A stretch of DNA of 64,000 bases from Monodelphis domestica (GCF_027887165.1 NC_077230.1:263498476-263562475); one strand, 5' to 3'; shown: positions 45,525-57,115, numbered from the stretch's first letter. Numbers and translations are program-made. Notes: generated by a model from the letters alone, not told the origin.

Positions 45525-46844
45525 CATATATTTTTTAAAATTAAAAATAATTTTTTTTGAGACTGTCTATCTTGCCTAAGCTAGAAAGTGGCTATTCATG
45601 GGCTCAGTCTCAATGCTGATCAGCAGGGAAGCTTTAACTTGCTCCTTTTTTTTACCTCAACTGGTTTGTTCCTCCTTTGCCAACTACCAGAGGCTCACCA
45701 TATCAATGTCAGCCTTTGCATGGAGAACACATTGACTTTAGCTTTACTGTAGCTCAGAACTCCCACACTCAAGAGATCTACTAGTCTCTGCCTCCTCAGC
45801 AGCAAGGACCATGTGCTCCAACATACATAGTGAGCCTAACATTTTCAAATCTCCATCAGCATAATCATCAAATTATATTTCTCCTGTTTACCTGCACATG
45901 GCGCATGTCCAGCAACCAATGAAATGTAAATTATAACTCTTTGCATTTAGTAACATGAATAAATACAGAGTTTGTAATCAAATTAAAAAAAAAAAACCCA
46001 GCCCATCATTCTTGGCGGGAATTTGGAAATAAAAATTTCAGACTAAAACCAGCATCTTTTAGATGAGTGATCCCTGCAGAAAAATAGCTTTTTATTATGA
46101 TTTTTTTTTTTACTATATATGTATGGAGAGAAAAAAGTGGAAGTGCTGCAAACCACTTTCTTCTAATAAACCCAGTGATTTAAAGGTTGCCCTGTACATC
46201 AGGAGATACATCAGCCTGGCAAATAGCTACATCCACTCAGACAGGTGACCTGAATAGCAATTTGTATGGGGACATGGTAAGGAATAAGATTGCAATTATA
46301 TGCCTTCCAATATATGCCCTAGGCAAGAGTGGCGAGACTAGGAAAATATTTTTGAGGAATTCTATTTTGGGAGGGATATTGGTGTATTTCATTTTATGCA
46401 ACTGATAGGATCTTGAAAAGCTATGTACAAATCAAATTCTAGTAAAACAAATCTCATATAATCCATTATGGGAGCTAGTTAAGAAACCCTGCTGTGAATC
46501 CTGATGTCAAACTAAGAATCCTTTTGTAGAAGAATTATGCTTATTTCTTCTGTCTGGATTTTTAAACGTGATATCAGGTTTTCTTAAAGCTGGTTCTGAT
46601 TGTATTCAGAATCAGAAGTTACAAGGCTAGAAGGGGCCTTGGGAATGTCTCTATCTGCTACCCTTTATATTTTACATGTAACATCTCAAAGTTCAGGTAA
46701 TTACAACCTTCTTGCATCCATCATCTAATCAAAAGCATAGCTCCAGATTCCCATTTTCCCCTCTCCAAATTCCCTCAGAGCACTTAGCAATTAATCATGG
46801 GGCATTGTGATAAAACTGGTGTCAGGATTCTTCTAGAGTCCTGA
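45525..46844. other. No gene or clear repeat
   Basis: No coding signal. 46615-46720 ('acaaggctagaaggggccttgggaatgtc') resembles a MIR/L3 border fragment but is too short to assign. Confidence 0.35.
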
Positions 46845-47075
46845 GCAGTCTGAAAACCTTGAGTTCCAATCATATCTGAAATATTTACCAGCTGTGTGAT
46901 CCAGGGCAAGTCAATTAACTTTTATCTGCCTCAGTTTCCTCAGCCCTAAAATGGGAATAATATTAGCACCCAACCTATAAGTTTGTTGTGAGGATTGAAT
47001 GAGATCATATTTGTAAGGGCTCTTAGCACAGTGCTTGATACACAGTAAATGCTATATAAATACTTCTTCCTTTCC
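46845..47075 (+). repeat. MIR/CORE-type SINE
   Basis: 'gtgtgatccagggcaagtcaattaac', 'tctgcctcagtttcctcagccctaaaatgggaataatatta', 'ttgttgtgaggattgaatgag', 'ctcttagcacagtgcttgatacacagtaaatgctatataaatac': the standard plus-strand order. Confidence 0.85.
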
Positions 47076-47124
47076 CTCCTTTTCTCCATTCTTTCTACTC
47101 CTCCTCCCCTGCCCCATTAAAGGA

Positions 47125-47545
47125 TTAGGTTTTTTCCTTCAAAGGCAACAAAAGCTGGCTCCTGGCTCCCTTGACTATACTTTCTAGTCACCAAAGGGCA
47201 CAAAAAGTCTCACCCAAATGGAATCAGAGTCCCCGAGTTGGTGACTGTCTGTAGGTCCTGCTGACTAGATGGTTTCCATGGGGAGATGAGTAGGGCTGCA
47301 ATTAGAGATGCTAAGTTCCATTATTTTTAAATAAAATCTGAAAAGCATTTGATATAAAATAAAAAGCAAATATAAGATAAATGGAATTATTTATAAAATA
47401 AATAGGATAACCTATTGTATATCCTTGCTATGTTAGAGCTAAGTAAACCTCCCTTTCTTTTTGTTTTGTTCAATGACTTAAGAGTGTCCCTCATTTCATC
47501 CCCAAATCAAATTGAAACTACAAGGATGCCAAAGTCAGGCAAGCC
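47125..47545 (+). mobile_element. LTR family C, copy 2, with AT-rich insert
   Basis: Ordered matches to 41360-41660: 'aaaggcaacaaaag', 'tagtcaccaaagggcacaaaaag' (the TATA box is degraded), 'gttggtgactgtctgtagg', 'ccttgctatgttagagc', 'tgttcaatgacttaagagtgtccctcatttcatccccaaatc'. About 100 bp of AT-rich sequence at 47315-47410 is absent from copy 1. The ends are not resolved. Confidence 0.7.
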
Positions 47546-47944
47546 TTTAAAGGGCATCATGCCAGTGAAAAAACACACTTCCTTAAAACAAGGTGCAACA
47601 ATGAAGAATAATGAAGAAGTTCAGGCCACACACCCTTTTATTCAAAATATGACATCCCTACACCATGATTTCCAAAGATCAGTGCTGGTGGAAGTGTCTA
47701 TGCCCTTGCTTCATAGATCTATTTTTTGGGCTCAGTATTACAAATGAAGACTTGCTCAGTGGATGAATACTAAAATCTCAGTGCTTGAGAATGACAGTTC
47801 TCTAGACACTGCCTCAATGAGCTCTCAGACTTCTCAGTGGAATGGAATGAAGCCTCATGAGTTGAAGAAATGGTTGTTTTCAAAGCTTTTGCAAACATGT
47901 CCATTGCTCCACTCAGACAGAAGCAGGACAAGAGACTTTTAGAT
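47546..47944. other. No gene or repeat recognised
   Basis: Nothing recognised; the open frame entering from the LTR copy upstream is chance. Confidence 0.3.
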
Positions 47945-48125
47945 AATCAGGATCTTGGATTTAAAGTTGGAAGGTAATCTAACTCTTGTACTTCACAAAA
48001 GAGAAAATGGACCACCAGAGAAGTTAATTGCCTTACCTGGGATCACACAGCTAATAAGTGTCAGAGGCAAGATTCAAATCTAGGTCTTCCTGACTCCAAA
48101 CTCAGTGCTTTGTCCACCACACCAG
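47945..48125 (-). repeat. MIR SINE fragment
   Basis: 'aagttaattgccttacctgggatcacacagctaataagtgtcagaggcaagattcaaatctaggtcttcctgactcc': complement of the MIR head and CORE. Confidence 0.75.
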
Positions 48126-48774
48126 ATCAAGGTACTGGTATATATATTATGTAAAAAGAAGAGAGACATTGGGAATTGTTTTTGTTCCACAACAATCATT
48201 CAGATGGGCTTGTGTAGTAAAGAATACTCAAAAGAAGCTTCCTTATTTCTTACTAAAAAGCTATTGTTTTCCCTAGATTGATTTGCCAGTTGTTTAATTT
48301 CTGAGAGTAAATGTTGAGGAAAGAACTTGTTTAATGGGGAAAGAATAATCATTTTGGCTTTAAGATCCCAAATTTCCCTTGATTGTCTCCTTCATGTGAT
48401 GACTTGCACCGAAACAAATCTCAATTTAGAAGGATTTCTTCAGTTGGGGTGTGTGGTTTTTTTATAACTATGTTTTATATAATTGATTTCTTTTGTAATC
48501 CTAATTATTTTATACATTTAAAAATATTCTTAAAGGGGTCCTAAAAGGTATTCTTAAAATAGTCTTCACTAGACTGCCAAAGGGACCCATGACACAAAAA
48601 TGTTTAAAAATCCCTAAACTAAACTATTCTGTTCAGTTTCCTTGTTGTACATTTCCTCCAAGGGAACACATTGGTAATTCTATGTTTTACTAACGCATAA
48701 ACATTCAGCTTGATTAACATCAAAGTTCCATATTCTTTCTCCATATTTCCCAACTCTTTAAATCTTTGGGTAAC
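48126..48774. other. No gene or repeat recognised
   Basis: AT-rich. 'ataattgatttcttttgtaatcctaattattttatacatttaaaaat' at 48480 resembles 4310-4360 ('ataattggtttcctttgtaagtctgtattttatgcatttcaaaat'), so an unnamed interspersed repeat of about 120 bp ('ttgccaaagaggtcaaaggacacagaaaa' / 'ctgccaaagggacccatgacacaaaaa') may be shared. Confidence 0.4.
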
Positions 48775-49790
48775 TTCATTTTTTTTCAAAGATATTTTAT
48801 TTTCCCAATTACATGTAACTCTTCATTCTTTAAATCAAATCCCCCTTTGTGCCTTTTTTAAAATATGTGTAACAAGCTCACAATTATAGGTTTGATGTAG
48901 GAAATCTTAGCCATTCTAAAATAAATTTTGAGGTCAAGTATATGTCAACTTACTTTGTCTCAAGTCCCACCCTCCAAACCCCACCATCTACACATGCCTC
49001 ATATATACATAAATATGTATATATGTATGTATGTACACATAAACAAATTTAATAGCTCTTATGTATTTCCCCCACAATACAAGCTTATTCTGCTTTTTTA
49101 AATAGGACGTTTGAGATTAAAATTGGGATATAAACAGTAATTTTCACATAATTCAGTTTAATAAGCATCTATTAAATGTCTATTGTGTGTAGAGTTCTGT
49201 GCTAGGATCTGTAGAAGATAAAGTTTATATAAGACAGGGACTCTGATTTTTATAAAGCTAATAACCTAGTCCATAGACACCAACAGAAAAATGCCTCTAA
49301 TGTAAAATAAATCCAATAAATACATAAGGAAGGTACAAAAGAAAGTATTATCTTAGAGAAAAAGTCATTACCAACTTAGGAAATATGGAAAACTTTCAAT
49401 GCCAAGAAATTATAAAACTCAACCCAAAGAAGCATTTTCCCTCATGAGTCCTTTGTAGTTATCTTAGAAACTTGCTTTGCTGATAATGATGTAGTCCTTT
49501 ACATTTGATTATCATATAACATTTCTGTTCATGTATATATTGTTCTCCTAGTTCTGCTCACTTCACCTTGCATCAGTTAATATAAGTTTTTCTAGGTTTT
49601 TCTGAACTCATCTTGTTGGTCATTGCTTTATGGCACAGTAGTGTTCTCTCATAACCATATACCATAACTTGTTCATCCATTCCCCAAGTGATAAACAACC
49701 TCTCAGTTTCCAATTCTTTGCTACTACAAAAGCTGCTAAAAATATTTTGATCCTTTCTCTTTATCTGTGATCTCTGCTATACTTTGTATT
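48775..49790 (-). repeat. L1/HAL1 3' region
   Basis: Complement of the HAL1/L1 3' end: terminus 'aaagatattttattttcccaattacatgtaa' at 48787, and body 'ctcctagttctgctcacttcaccttgcatcag', 'cattgctttatggcacagtagtgttc', 'ttgttcatccattccccaagtgat', 'tttccaattctttgctactacaaaagctgct'. The middle is diverged, with an ATATGTATGT tract at 49005-49035. Confidence 0.75.
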
Positions 49791-49828
49791 ATTTTAAATG
49801 TCAGAAAGAATAGAGTTCATTAAAAAAG

Positions 49829-50032
49829 GGGGTAGATAAGTGGCTCACCGGATTGAGAGCTAGGCCTAGAGACATGAGGTTTTAGGTTCAAATCTGACCT
49901 CAGACACTTATTAGCCATGTGACCTTGGGCAAGTCACTTAATTCCTATGGCCAAACCCTCACCACTCTTCTGCCTTAGAACCAATACACAGTGTTGCTTC
50001 TAAGACCGAAGTAAGGGTTTCTAAAAAAAATG
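49829..50032 (+). repeat. MAR1/SINE1-like SINE, full length
   Basis: 'gggggtagataagtggctcaccggattgagagctaggcctagagac', 'aggttcaaatctgacctcagacacttattagccatgtgaccttgggcaagtcac', 'caccactcttctgccttagaaccaatacacagtg', 'agtaagggtttctaaaaaaaa'. Box A/B-like positions are kept. Confidence 0.9.
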
Positions 50033-51034
50033 TCCACAAAAATAAGAGGTCAAAAATGTATTATTTTGGCACAAAATGGGTTAACCACACTCTTGATTAT
50101 TCACAGTGAAGGCTCATTCCCCCAGGGCTACAAGGAGAATTGTACATATTTAAGCTACAAGCACAGTATTGATTGAGCTAAACGGAATTACTGAAAAGTT
50201 TATGAGAACAAAAATGTTGTAATGTTTTTTATTTCTTATTTGGTTCCACCTGGTCCAAACTTCAAAGTGTGTCTTCTGAAAAATCATTTGTTCCCAGTGA
50301 CTCATTTGAAAATCTCAGCTTCCACCTTCCAGAAATGAAGGGAAATCAAGATTGCCTATTGTTATTGCATAGAATCGTGTTGACACAAGGGTAACCAGTA
50401 GGATTCAGAGCTGTTTCTTGGTGGGATGAAAAACCAAATGGCTTTTGTTTAGCTTTTAAGAGTGTTAGACCTCTATTCCTAGAAATAGTCCCTCTCCACC
50501 TATTTTTTTTTCAGAGCAGTATTTAATCATTGTGGACTGAAACAATACCCTTTAAACCTATGCCATCCAAATATAATCATCAGAAAGTTTCAGGAACCTG
50601 AGATTTCATCCATAATGGGAGCCAGCTCTCTATGGGTGCAGATCTCAGCTCCTCTGACTTTGTAGAATTTCTTTTCAAGATGCTTTGCCTGAAAAAAAGT
50701 CATGTTCTGGTGTCCAACCCTCTGGGAAAGAGACTCTAAGCTTGCAAGGACACTATTCAGGCAGCCAACCTAAGTTTTCACTTGAAGTCTTTTTGGCTGG
50801 ATAGGATGAGCCAGAAAGTCTGTGTTCCACCCAAGCCCAAGAGCCGTTGCCATGTCCCATTAAGGAATCAGAGTAGGAAGTTAGTGGAAGGGGAAATAAA
50901 TTGCAATAGTTAAAAAATAATTATCTTAATAAAAATATATTAAATTTTAGTATAAATGCCCCATTTATTTTCAAAAAGAAAACATGAGAATAATATAATC
51001 ATTTGCATATTGACAAATCCTCCTAGACTCCTAC
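50033..51034. other. No gene or repeat recognised
   Basis: No coding signal and no repeat I can name. May hold single-copy sequence. Confidence 0.35.
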
Positions 51035-51036
51035 AT

Positions 51037-51068
<32 letters not shown>
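51035..51068. repeat. (TA)n dinucleotide repeat
   Basis: TATATATATATG followed by TATATATATATATAT; about 34 bp. Confidence 0.95.
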
Positions 51069-51069
<1 letters not shown>

Positions 51070-51679
51070 TTTTGGCTTAGGTCTCATCAATTAAGGGATG
51101 ATTTTAAGCATTTGATTTTATTCAGTGTTTATTTTGACAACCTCATTTCTGTTGGTGGAATGTAATTCTTCTCTAATTTGATGAGAAATTGAAAACAGAA
51201 AGAAGACCTTCTCTCCCCCACAGTCCCTTTCTCTGCCAAAAACAAGGGAGAAAGTTTTGGAATAACTGAGGGAGAGCATTTATTTGCCATAATATTCTGC
51301 ACTTGGTATATATTTTGTTTGAAAAGGTAATATGTAGCTTTCTTGTAATTAAGACTGAGTGCTATTTCTAGGTGCCTATCCTTTGAAACCACTAGGTTTG
51401 GGTGACGAAAAGTAGACTAAAACAAATATCTGTATAACTCAAACATAATATAACCTAGCAAATTTGCTCTAAGAAAAAGTGTATTATGCATTCTAAGAAG
51501 AGGATCCTTTTGGGGTTATCCATTGTTCAGACTGACCCTAGACAAAATTTTGAAGTAGACAGATTTGCCTCTTCAATTCTTTCCATCTCCCTCTAAATCC
51601 TCCTTTATCACTCTAAACACTCGTAATTTTACCCGTCCTCAAATGTCTAGTTAAGTCCCACTTCCAGCAATTTCTTGTC
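51069..51679. other. No gene or repeat recognised
   Basis: No coding signal. Nothing named. Confidence 0.3.
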
Positions 51680-52018
51680 CTTAATGCTATTATTCAGTCA
51701 TGTATGACTCTGGGGATTTCTTGGCAAAGATACTGGAGTGGTTGCCATTTCCTTCTTTTTTCAATTATTATTTTTTTTAATACTTACCTTTGGTTTTAGA
51801 CTTGATACTGGTTCCAAGGCAGAAGCTATAAGGGCTAGGCAATTGGGGTTAAGTGCCTTGTTCAAGATCCCACAGCTAGGAAATTATTTCCTTCTCTAGC
51901 TTATTTTACAGATGAAGAACTGAGGCAGAGTTGTGACTGAGGCTGGATTTGAACTCAGAAAAAGGAATCTTTCTGACTCCAAGATAAATTCTCTATCCAT
52001 TGCACCAACTAGCTACAT
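51680..52018 (-). repeat. RTE-tail SINE split by a second SINE
   Basis: Left part 51680-51756 ('tattcagtcatgtatgactctggggatttcttggcaaagatactggagtggttgcc') and right part 51886-52018 ('cttattttacagatgaagaactgaggc', 'ggctggatttgaactcag', 'ctatccattgcaccaactagc') form one minus-strand SINE. Confidence 0.87.
51757..51885 (-). repeat. MAR1/SINE1-like SINE, nested, with duplication
   Basis: 5'-truncated complement ('acttacctttggttttagacttgatactgg', 'agggctaggcaattggggttaagtgccttg'). A perfect 10-bp duplication ATTTCCTTCT flanks it (51747-51756 and 51886-51895). It fell into the RTE-tail SINE, so it is the younger of the two. Confidence 0.9.
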
Positions 52019-52377
52019 TTAATAAATTGCCAAGAAATCTTTATTAATGTGCTCATTGATAATAGATTAAGGTTATTACCCTTTCTAAGGGAAATTTGCA
52101 TTTAAAAAATGTGAAGGCTCAACTGTAAGCAATGAGACAGACAAATAAAGGACATATTTGAGGGCCATCTTGCTGATACAGAAACACAGATTTGCCTATT
52201 GCCTTGGATTAAGATTTCACTTGAACAAGAATTTATTAAGTACCTACTGTGTTCAAGACACTGAGGGTATTTTAGACAGAAGTAAAACAATCCTTAACCT
52301 CTGAGAACTTTTATTTTATTGGGGACAAGCAATAAGGGTACAGATAAGTAAATACAAAGCACATAGGAAGTATAATC
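52019..52377. other. No gene; possible ancient-repeat scrap
   Basis: 52205-52310 ('attaagtacctactgtgttcaagacactgagg', 'accctctgagaac'-like text) resembles the start of the long ancient repeat at 25940. No gene. Confidence 0.4.
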
Positions 52378-52800
52378 CTAGCTGGGTGGAGCAGTGGATA
52401 GAGCTCAGAGCCTGGAATTAGGAAGTCTGGCTTCAAGAACTTTACTAGGGGGCAGCTAGGCAACTCAGTGGATTGAAAGTCAGGCCCAGAGACCGGAGGT
52501 CCTGGGTTTGAATGTGACCTCAGACACTTCATAGCTGTGTGGCCCTGGGAAAGTCACCTTAACCCCCATTGCCTAGCCTTTACCACTCTTCTGCCTTGGA
52601 ACCAATACATAGTTCCAAGACAGAAGTTAAGGGTTTAAAAAAAAAAAGAACTTTACTAATCTGGGCAAGTTATTTAACCTGTCTCTGTCTCAGTTGCCTC
52701 AACTGTAAAATGAGGATAATAATAGCATCTGTCTCCCAGCTATGAGGAGAAAATATTTATAAAGTACTTAGCACAGTGCCTGGTCCAGAATGGTTATTTC
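52378..52800 (+). repeat. MIR/CORE-type SINE split by a second SINE
   Basis: Head 52378-52447 ('gctgggtggagcagtggatagagctcagagcctgg'), then from 52659 'ctgggcaagttatttaacctgtctctgtctcagttgcctcaactgtaaaatgaggataataatagc' and 'aaagtacttagcacagtgcctgg'. Confidence 0.87.
52448..52645 (+). repeat. MAR1/SINE1-like SINE, nested, perfect duplication
   Basis: Full-length 198-bp copy: 'ggggcagctaggcaactcagtggattgaaagtcaggcc', 'gggtttgaatgtgacctcagacacttcatagctgtgtggccctggg', 'attgcctagcctttaccactcttctgccttggaacc', then an A-tail. A perfect 13-bp duplication AAGAACTTTACTA flanks it (52435-52447 and 52646-52658). Confidence 0.95.
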
Positions 52801-54057
52801 TTCCTTCTCAGAAAGTGTGACAGAGGCTGGCACTAGGGGGAAAAGTGCCAGGCTGAAGAGTGTGTGAATCTTATCACCCTGATGGGGGAGGAGCCCCAGG
52901 AGGATGGAATCTTGAGGAGCAGAATGTTCCCTTCTGAAGAGCAGTTGGTTTCTCAGTTTGGAGAAGCTGAAGAGGGAGATGGATAAGATTTTTTCCTAAG
53001 GATTATCCGCCTTTTTCCTGCTTGTGACTGGAAATCCTTCCCCCCAACACTTCCCAATTGAAAAGACTATTGAAATGAAATCTGAGAAAGGCATTTTGAA
53101 TCTCTGTCAGACTTTACCTCAGCTCCTGTTGCCCTGGGTCTGAACTGTGGCCAAGGGGCCAAACCCAGAGTCAGTCAACCTGACTATATTTCAGGGGACA
53201 AAGCCTGAGTACCCCCAAACTCGAGGAAGGAGAGAAAAGGGGTTAGTTAGAGAAGGGATCCCCTTTCCCCCATTCTTTTTCCTGTCAGTTATTTCTTTAT
53301 ATTCCCCTATCCTTTGCCCAAATGTTGAATCAAGTGTGAGTAAACAGCTTCAAGGGGAAGAGACATCTTCTTAAGAAGAAATAGTTAGTCTCTAGTAGTG
53401 GAGGGGGGACACAAGAGCAAATCTGGGAGAGCAGCCATAGCTAAGGAGGGAAGGGTGAAGGGGGAAAAAATCTTCAAACCCCCTCTCCTCTCTCAGAGTC
53501 AACCCTAAACATCAGCTGTCCTCTCCTAGATCCTGTTTCTTTTACCCCACAAACCTTTTCTCCATTACAAAAGGAAGTAAATCTCCCCTTCCCTCCAGTT
53601 ATATACCAATACCATGAGATTAAGCCCCCTTCAGCCTGTGCTAGTTCTGGCTGAGCTCAGGTGTATATGATAGAGCTGGACTAGAGGGTCTCCAAGTGTT
53701 CCTTCCAGTTCTTTTATTCAGAATGTATTAGTATAATTCTAGGGGTAATTCCTTAATCCAGTAAAGGCCAGCTGAAGTCAATTCAGAGTTAAGTGGCATG
53801 AAGCCCATTCTCATTTTGACCCCACAGGGGGAAAATAGGACCCAGGTCTGCCTCTTTTTTGTCCTCATACCAGCTTCTGAAGCATGGTCAAGTTTCTGAA
53901 ATCATCAGTTATGTAATCTTTCCTGGATTTATAATTGAGTCAAATTTGCCTTTGGCATGTGCCTTTTAAAATCTTTTCTTTTAATCTCTGTCTTCTTCCT
54001 ATTCACTCTTTACCTTCTTTCTTCAATTTGATGCAAAAACATCTGACTAACTGCACT
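52801..54057. other. No gene; unassigned sequence
   Basis: Somewhat GC-richer and purine-rich (52830-53480). The strings 'gcactagggggaaaagtgccagg' and 'agagtcaaccctaaacatcagctg' match no family I know. No retained frame or splice-site pattern convinces me of a gene. Confidence 0.35.
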
Positions 54058-54315
54058 TTGTGGTTGTTCAATCATCTTAGTCATGTCCAATTCTTTGTAA
54101 CCTCATTTGGGGTTTTCTTGCCAAAGCAAGAGTGGAGTGGTTTGTCATTTCCTTCTCCAGTTCATTTTTTTACAGATTAGGAATGGAGGTAAATAGTGTT
54201 AAGTGACTTACCTAGGGTCATAGGGCTAATAAATATCCGAAGTCACATTTGAACTCAGGTCTTTCTGACTCTAGACCTGGTGCTCTATCTATTGTGTGTC
54301 ACTTAGCCACCTTAA
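54058..54315 (-). repeat. CORE SINE with RTE/BovB-like tail
   Basis: 'ttgttcaatcatcttagtcatgtccaattctttgtaacctcatttgggg', 'ggagtggtttgtcatttccttctccagttcattttt', 'agtgacttacctagggtcatagggctaataaatatccg', 'ctctatctattgtgtgtcacttagcc'. Confidence 0.87.
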
Positions 54316-54319
54316 TATA

Positions 54320-55255
54320 AAGCATAGGACCATAGATTTCAAGCTTGTAGGAACTTTAGCATCTAACCTTTTCATTTTATAAAAGAGGAAACAAAGGCTC
54401 AGAGAAATTAAATGATTCACCAATGCTTACACATCTAAGAAATATGTGTTGGGATTTGAACCCAGGTCTTCTTGGATACCAAATTCAATGTCCTAACCAT
54501 TACTTCATACTACTTCATGCAAGGCAAGTGAGATATGGTTACCATCCTAAAGAACTGACAATTTAGTAGGAAGAATAAGGCTTCTGAATCATGAAACAAG
54601 GTTAAATAATGACGATAACAATATCAAATGTATATTTGGTCTGGCCCTGTGATTTTTTTGGTGTAGAAAACTTCCAGTGTGGAAACCCTTTTCACCAATG
54701 CAGACAAAGCTCATTTATAATGGAGAGTCTTAATTTGCTTGGAAGCATAGGGAGTTTCAATGAGTGGTCACAATGCTAGTTTATGTTAGAGGAAGAACTT
54801 GACCCATCATTACTTGGCTCCAAGATTAGATCTTTCCTTTATCCTGACACTGCAGTATTTTAGAGTCTGCCCAGTACTTTACATACATTATTCCATTTGA
54901 TACTTATAAGAAATAACCTCAGGAGACAGGTACTACAAGTCAAAGGATAATAGATTTAGAGCTAAAAGGGATCTTTGAGATCATTTAGTTAAATGTTCTC
55001 ATTTTACAGATAAGGTAGACCCACAGAAGTAATATGATCAGTCCAAGATCACATAAGAAATACATGGAAGAACCCAGTTTGATTGGAGTCAAATCCTCTC
55101 ACACAATCTAGAGTTCTAGTTATTATTATTATCATCATCTTAATTTTAAAGATGAGGAAAATGAGTCAAAGATCAATAAGAAAACTTGTCCAATGTCATA
55201 TAGTTAATAAAGTTTCAAGGCAGGACTTGAATTGAGGTTTTCCCCAACTATCCAG
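54320..55255 (-). repeat. Two MIR-type SINE fragments
   Basis: 54330-54510 ('ttttcattttataaaagaggaaacaaaggctcagagaaattaaatg', 'ggatttgaacccaggtcttcttgg') and 54945-55250 ('gatcatttagttaaatgttctcattttacagataagg', 'agtccaagatcacataag', 'aatgtcatatagttaataaag'). Minus orientation, both diverged; 54515-54940 between them is unassigned. Confidence 0.6.
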
Positions 55256-55559
55256 TGCTAGGGCATAGTAGATGTCAAATAGAGTCAAAAACATGTCAGA
55301 TGAATCCAAACAAATTATGTACAGGCAGAGTGTTTAAGAAGTAACTACTTACTTTGTTGAGTTTTCAGCTGTCACTGAAGAAGTGTTCAGATATCTAGTC
55401 CAAAGATATTTGTTTGCTTCAGTACCAATATGGCCAATATGGAGAAAAAAATGTGAAAAATAAGAGAAGCTATACTCTTGGTAGGAGGTCACTTAGTGTT
55501 AGCCTCTCCAGAGGTAGCATTTGAATCATTTTGTGATACCTCTAACCCTGGGAATTTTG

Positions 55560-55790
55560 TTTATTTAGTCATGTTTGATTGTGACTCCATTTGTTTTCTT
55601 AGCAAAGATACTAGAATAGTTTGCCATTTCTTTTTCCAGCTCATTTTTTCTTTTACAGATGTGGAAACTGAGGCAGAGTTAAGTGACTTGCCCAGAATCA
55701 CATAGCTAGTAAGTATCTAGGGTTGGATTTGAGCTCGTCTTCCTCTTCTAGGCTTGATGCTCTATCCACTCCACAAACTAGCTGCCTCTA
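55560..55790 (-). repeat. CORE SINE with RTE/BovB-like tail
   Basis: 'tagtcatgtttgattgtgactcc', 'tagcaaagatactagaatagtttgccatttctttttccagctc', 'agatgtggaaactgaggcagagttaagtgacttgcccagaatcacatagctagtaagtatctagg', 'tctatccactccacaaactagctgcc'. Confidence 0.87.
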
Positions 55791-55975
55791 TCCCCACCCT
55801 CTCAAATGAGAGTATAATTTAATACTCATTAAGCCCTGATAATCCCAAGCAATATTTCTACTCCTTCCTAATTGATCATATTGCTTCCCACTGCAACTGT
55901 TCTAAATCTCTCTCCAAGTCTTCTATACCATTTCCTTTCTTCACAGTCTAAGAAGCCAATTATTTTACTCTAGGG

Positions 55976-56210
55976 CAGTAAAGGCAAACCTTTTAGAGAC
56001 AAAGGGCCTGGGCCTGCCCCCACCCCACACCCCAGACTGAGTGCAGTGCCTGTCTCTCCCCACATGCTGAGTATGGCCCACCACCACCTTCTCCCATTGG
56101 GTTGCTGGTTGGAGGGGTAGGTGAAGTGAGGAATGTCCCCAGTGAGTGTAGAGAGGGGGAGGGGAGTGGTCCAATGCAGCAGTATATGAAATGGTCCATA
56201 TCGACATCTT
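55976..56210. mobile_element. Short hAT element (family A), one end unclear
   Basis: The left end 'cagtaaaggcaaaccttttagagacaaaggg' and body ('cctgcccccaccccacacc', 'tctcccattgggttgctgg', 'tgaagtgaggaatgtccccagtgagtg') run parallel to 61338-61560. The right inverted end is not recognisable and no duplication is found, so it is probably truncated. Confidence 0.65.
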
Positions 56211-56239
56211 CATTTCTCTGGAAACAGTAAAGTTACATT

Positions 56240-56555
56240 CTCATAGATCTTCTTCAGTGCCAAGCATCTTCATAATAATTATTTGATGTTCATTTTTCGA
56301 TTTTTTTGTTGTTGTTCTTTCCACACATATTGCTGTAGTCATTTGGTATGCTGTTTTCCTGGTTCTGCTTACTTAATTTTATAATAGTTCATTTCTATAT
56401 TTGCCTAATTCTTTATATTCATTATTTATTGTGGTTCAATAATATTTAATTATGTTCATGTACCACAATATGTTTAATCATTCCCAAATGATGGGCACCT
56501 ACTTTGTTCAATCTCCAATTTCCTTAACTTTCAGTAAATTGGGTTGTATTCCCTG
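56240..56555 (-). repeat. L1/HAL1 3' region fragment
   Basis: 'gtatgctgttttcctggttctgcttacttaattttataatagttc', 'tgtaccacaatatgtttaatcattcccaaatgatgggcacctac': complement of the HAL1/L1 3' segment also seen at 49500-49700. Confidence 0.7.
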
Positions 56556-56575
56556 TTCAGTATGAAAGGAATTAG

Positions 56576-56885
56576 ATTCTAGAGCTTATCACACGTTTGT
56601 ACTTAAGAAATAAAATCAAGAGACATTAATTTCAATAGGATTATATAGATATTTACAAACATTTCCTGTCTCCTTGCCAAGCTTCTCATGTTCCTGTGGA
56701 TATGAGTACCCCAGGTGAGAAACTCAAGAATTTCAAGGCCCCTGCTTGTTCTCAAATTTTGTAATAATGAACCTATCTTCTGACTCCCAACGTTAAATTC
56801 CATCTCTGCCAGGAAGCCTGCCCTGGTCCTTACAATTGATGATGCCCTACCCCCTCAGGGCTCATAAAGCAGTTTGTTATAGAGA
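56576..56885 (+). repeat. Unnamed interspersed repeat, copy 1
   Basis: About 300 bp alignable with the reverse complement of 59425-59725. The best block reads 'ctctgccaggaagcctgccctggtccttacaattgatgat' in both, and 'ttctcaaattttgtaa' and 'tcttctgac(t/a)cccaac' also match. The wording of the best block recalls L2-type 3' ends ('ggaagccttccctg...'), but I cannot assign it. Confidence 0.75.
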
Positions 56886-56894
56886 GTGTGTCTA

Positions 56895-57115
56895 TGATAT
56901 CTTTTGTATAAGAAAAGTCTTGGATGAAGAAATTCCTTCTTCCAATGCATGTTGACACCTTTGTATTTTATAGTCTTAGTGATTTGTCTAGACCACTGAG
57001 AGGCTAAATGATTTGTCAAGGATTGCATAGCTACTTTGTCAAAGGCAAGACTTGAACGCAAATATTCCTGGTTCCAGAACTAGCTATCATTACATCACAG
57101 TGCCTTTCTACTAGT
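56895..57115 (-). repeat. MIR-type SINE fragment
   Basis: 'gaccactgagaggctaaatgatttgtcaaggattgcatagctac', 'gcaagacttgaacgcaaatattcctggttccag'. Diverged. Confidence 0.6.

Noticed and set aside
49840-50030. tRNA-like sequence with B-box GGTTCAAATCT
   Set aside because: Part of a dispersed SINE with the standard body and tail; no cloverleaf and many sister copies in the window.
52801-53480. Candidate single-copy gene exon in the GC-richer stretch
   Set aside because: Frames are short, and no clear splice sites or domain text are visible; left as unassigned.
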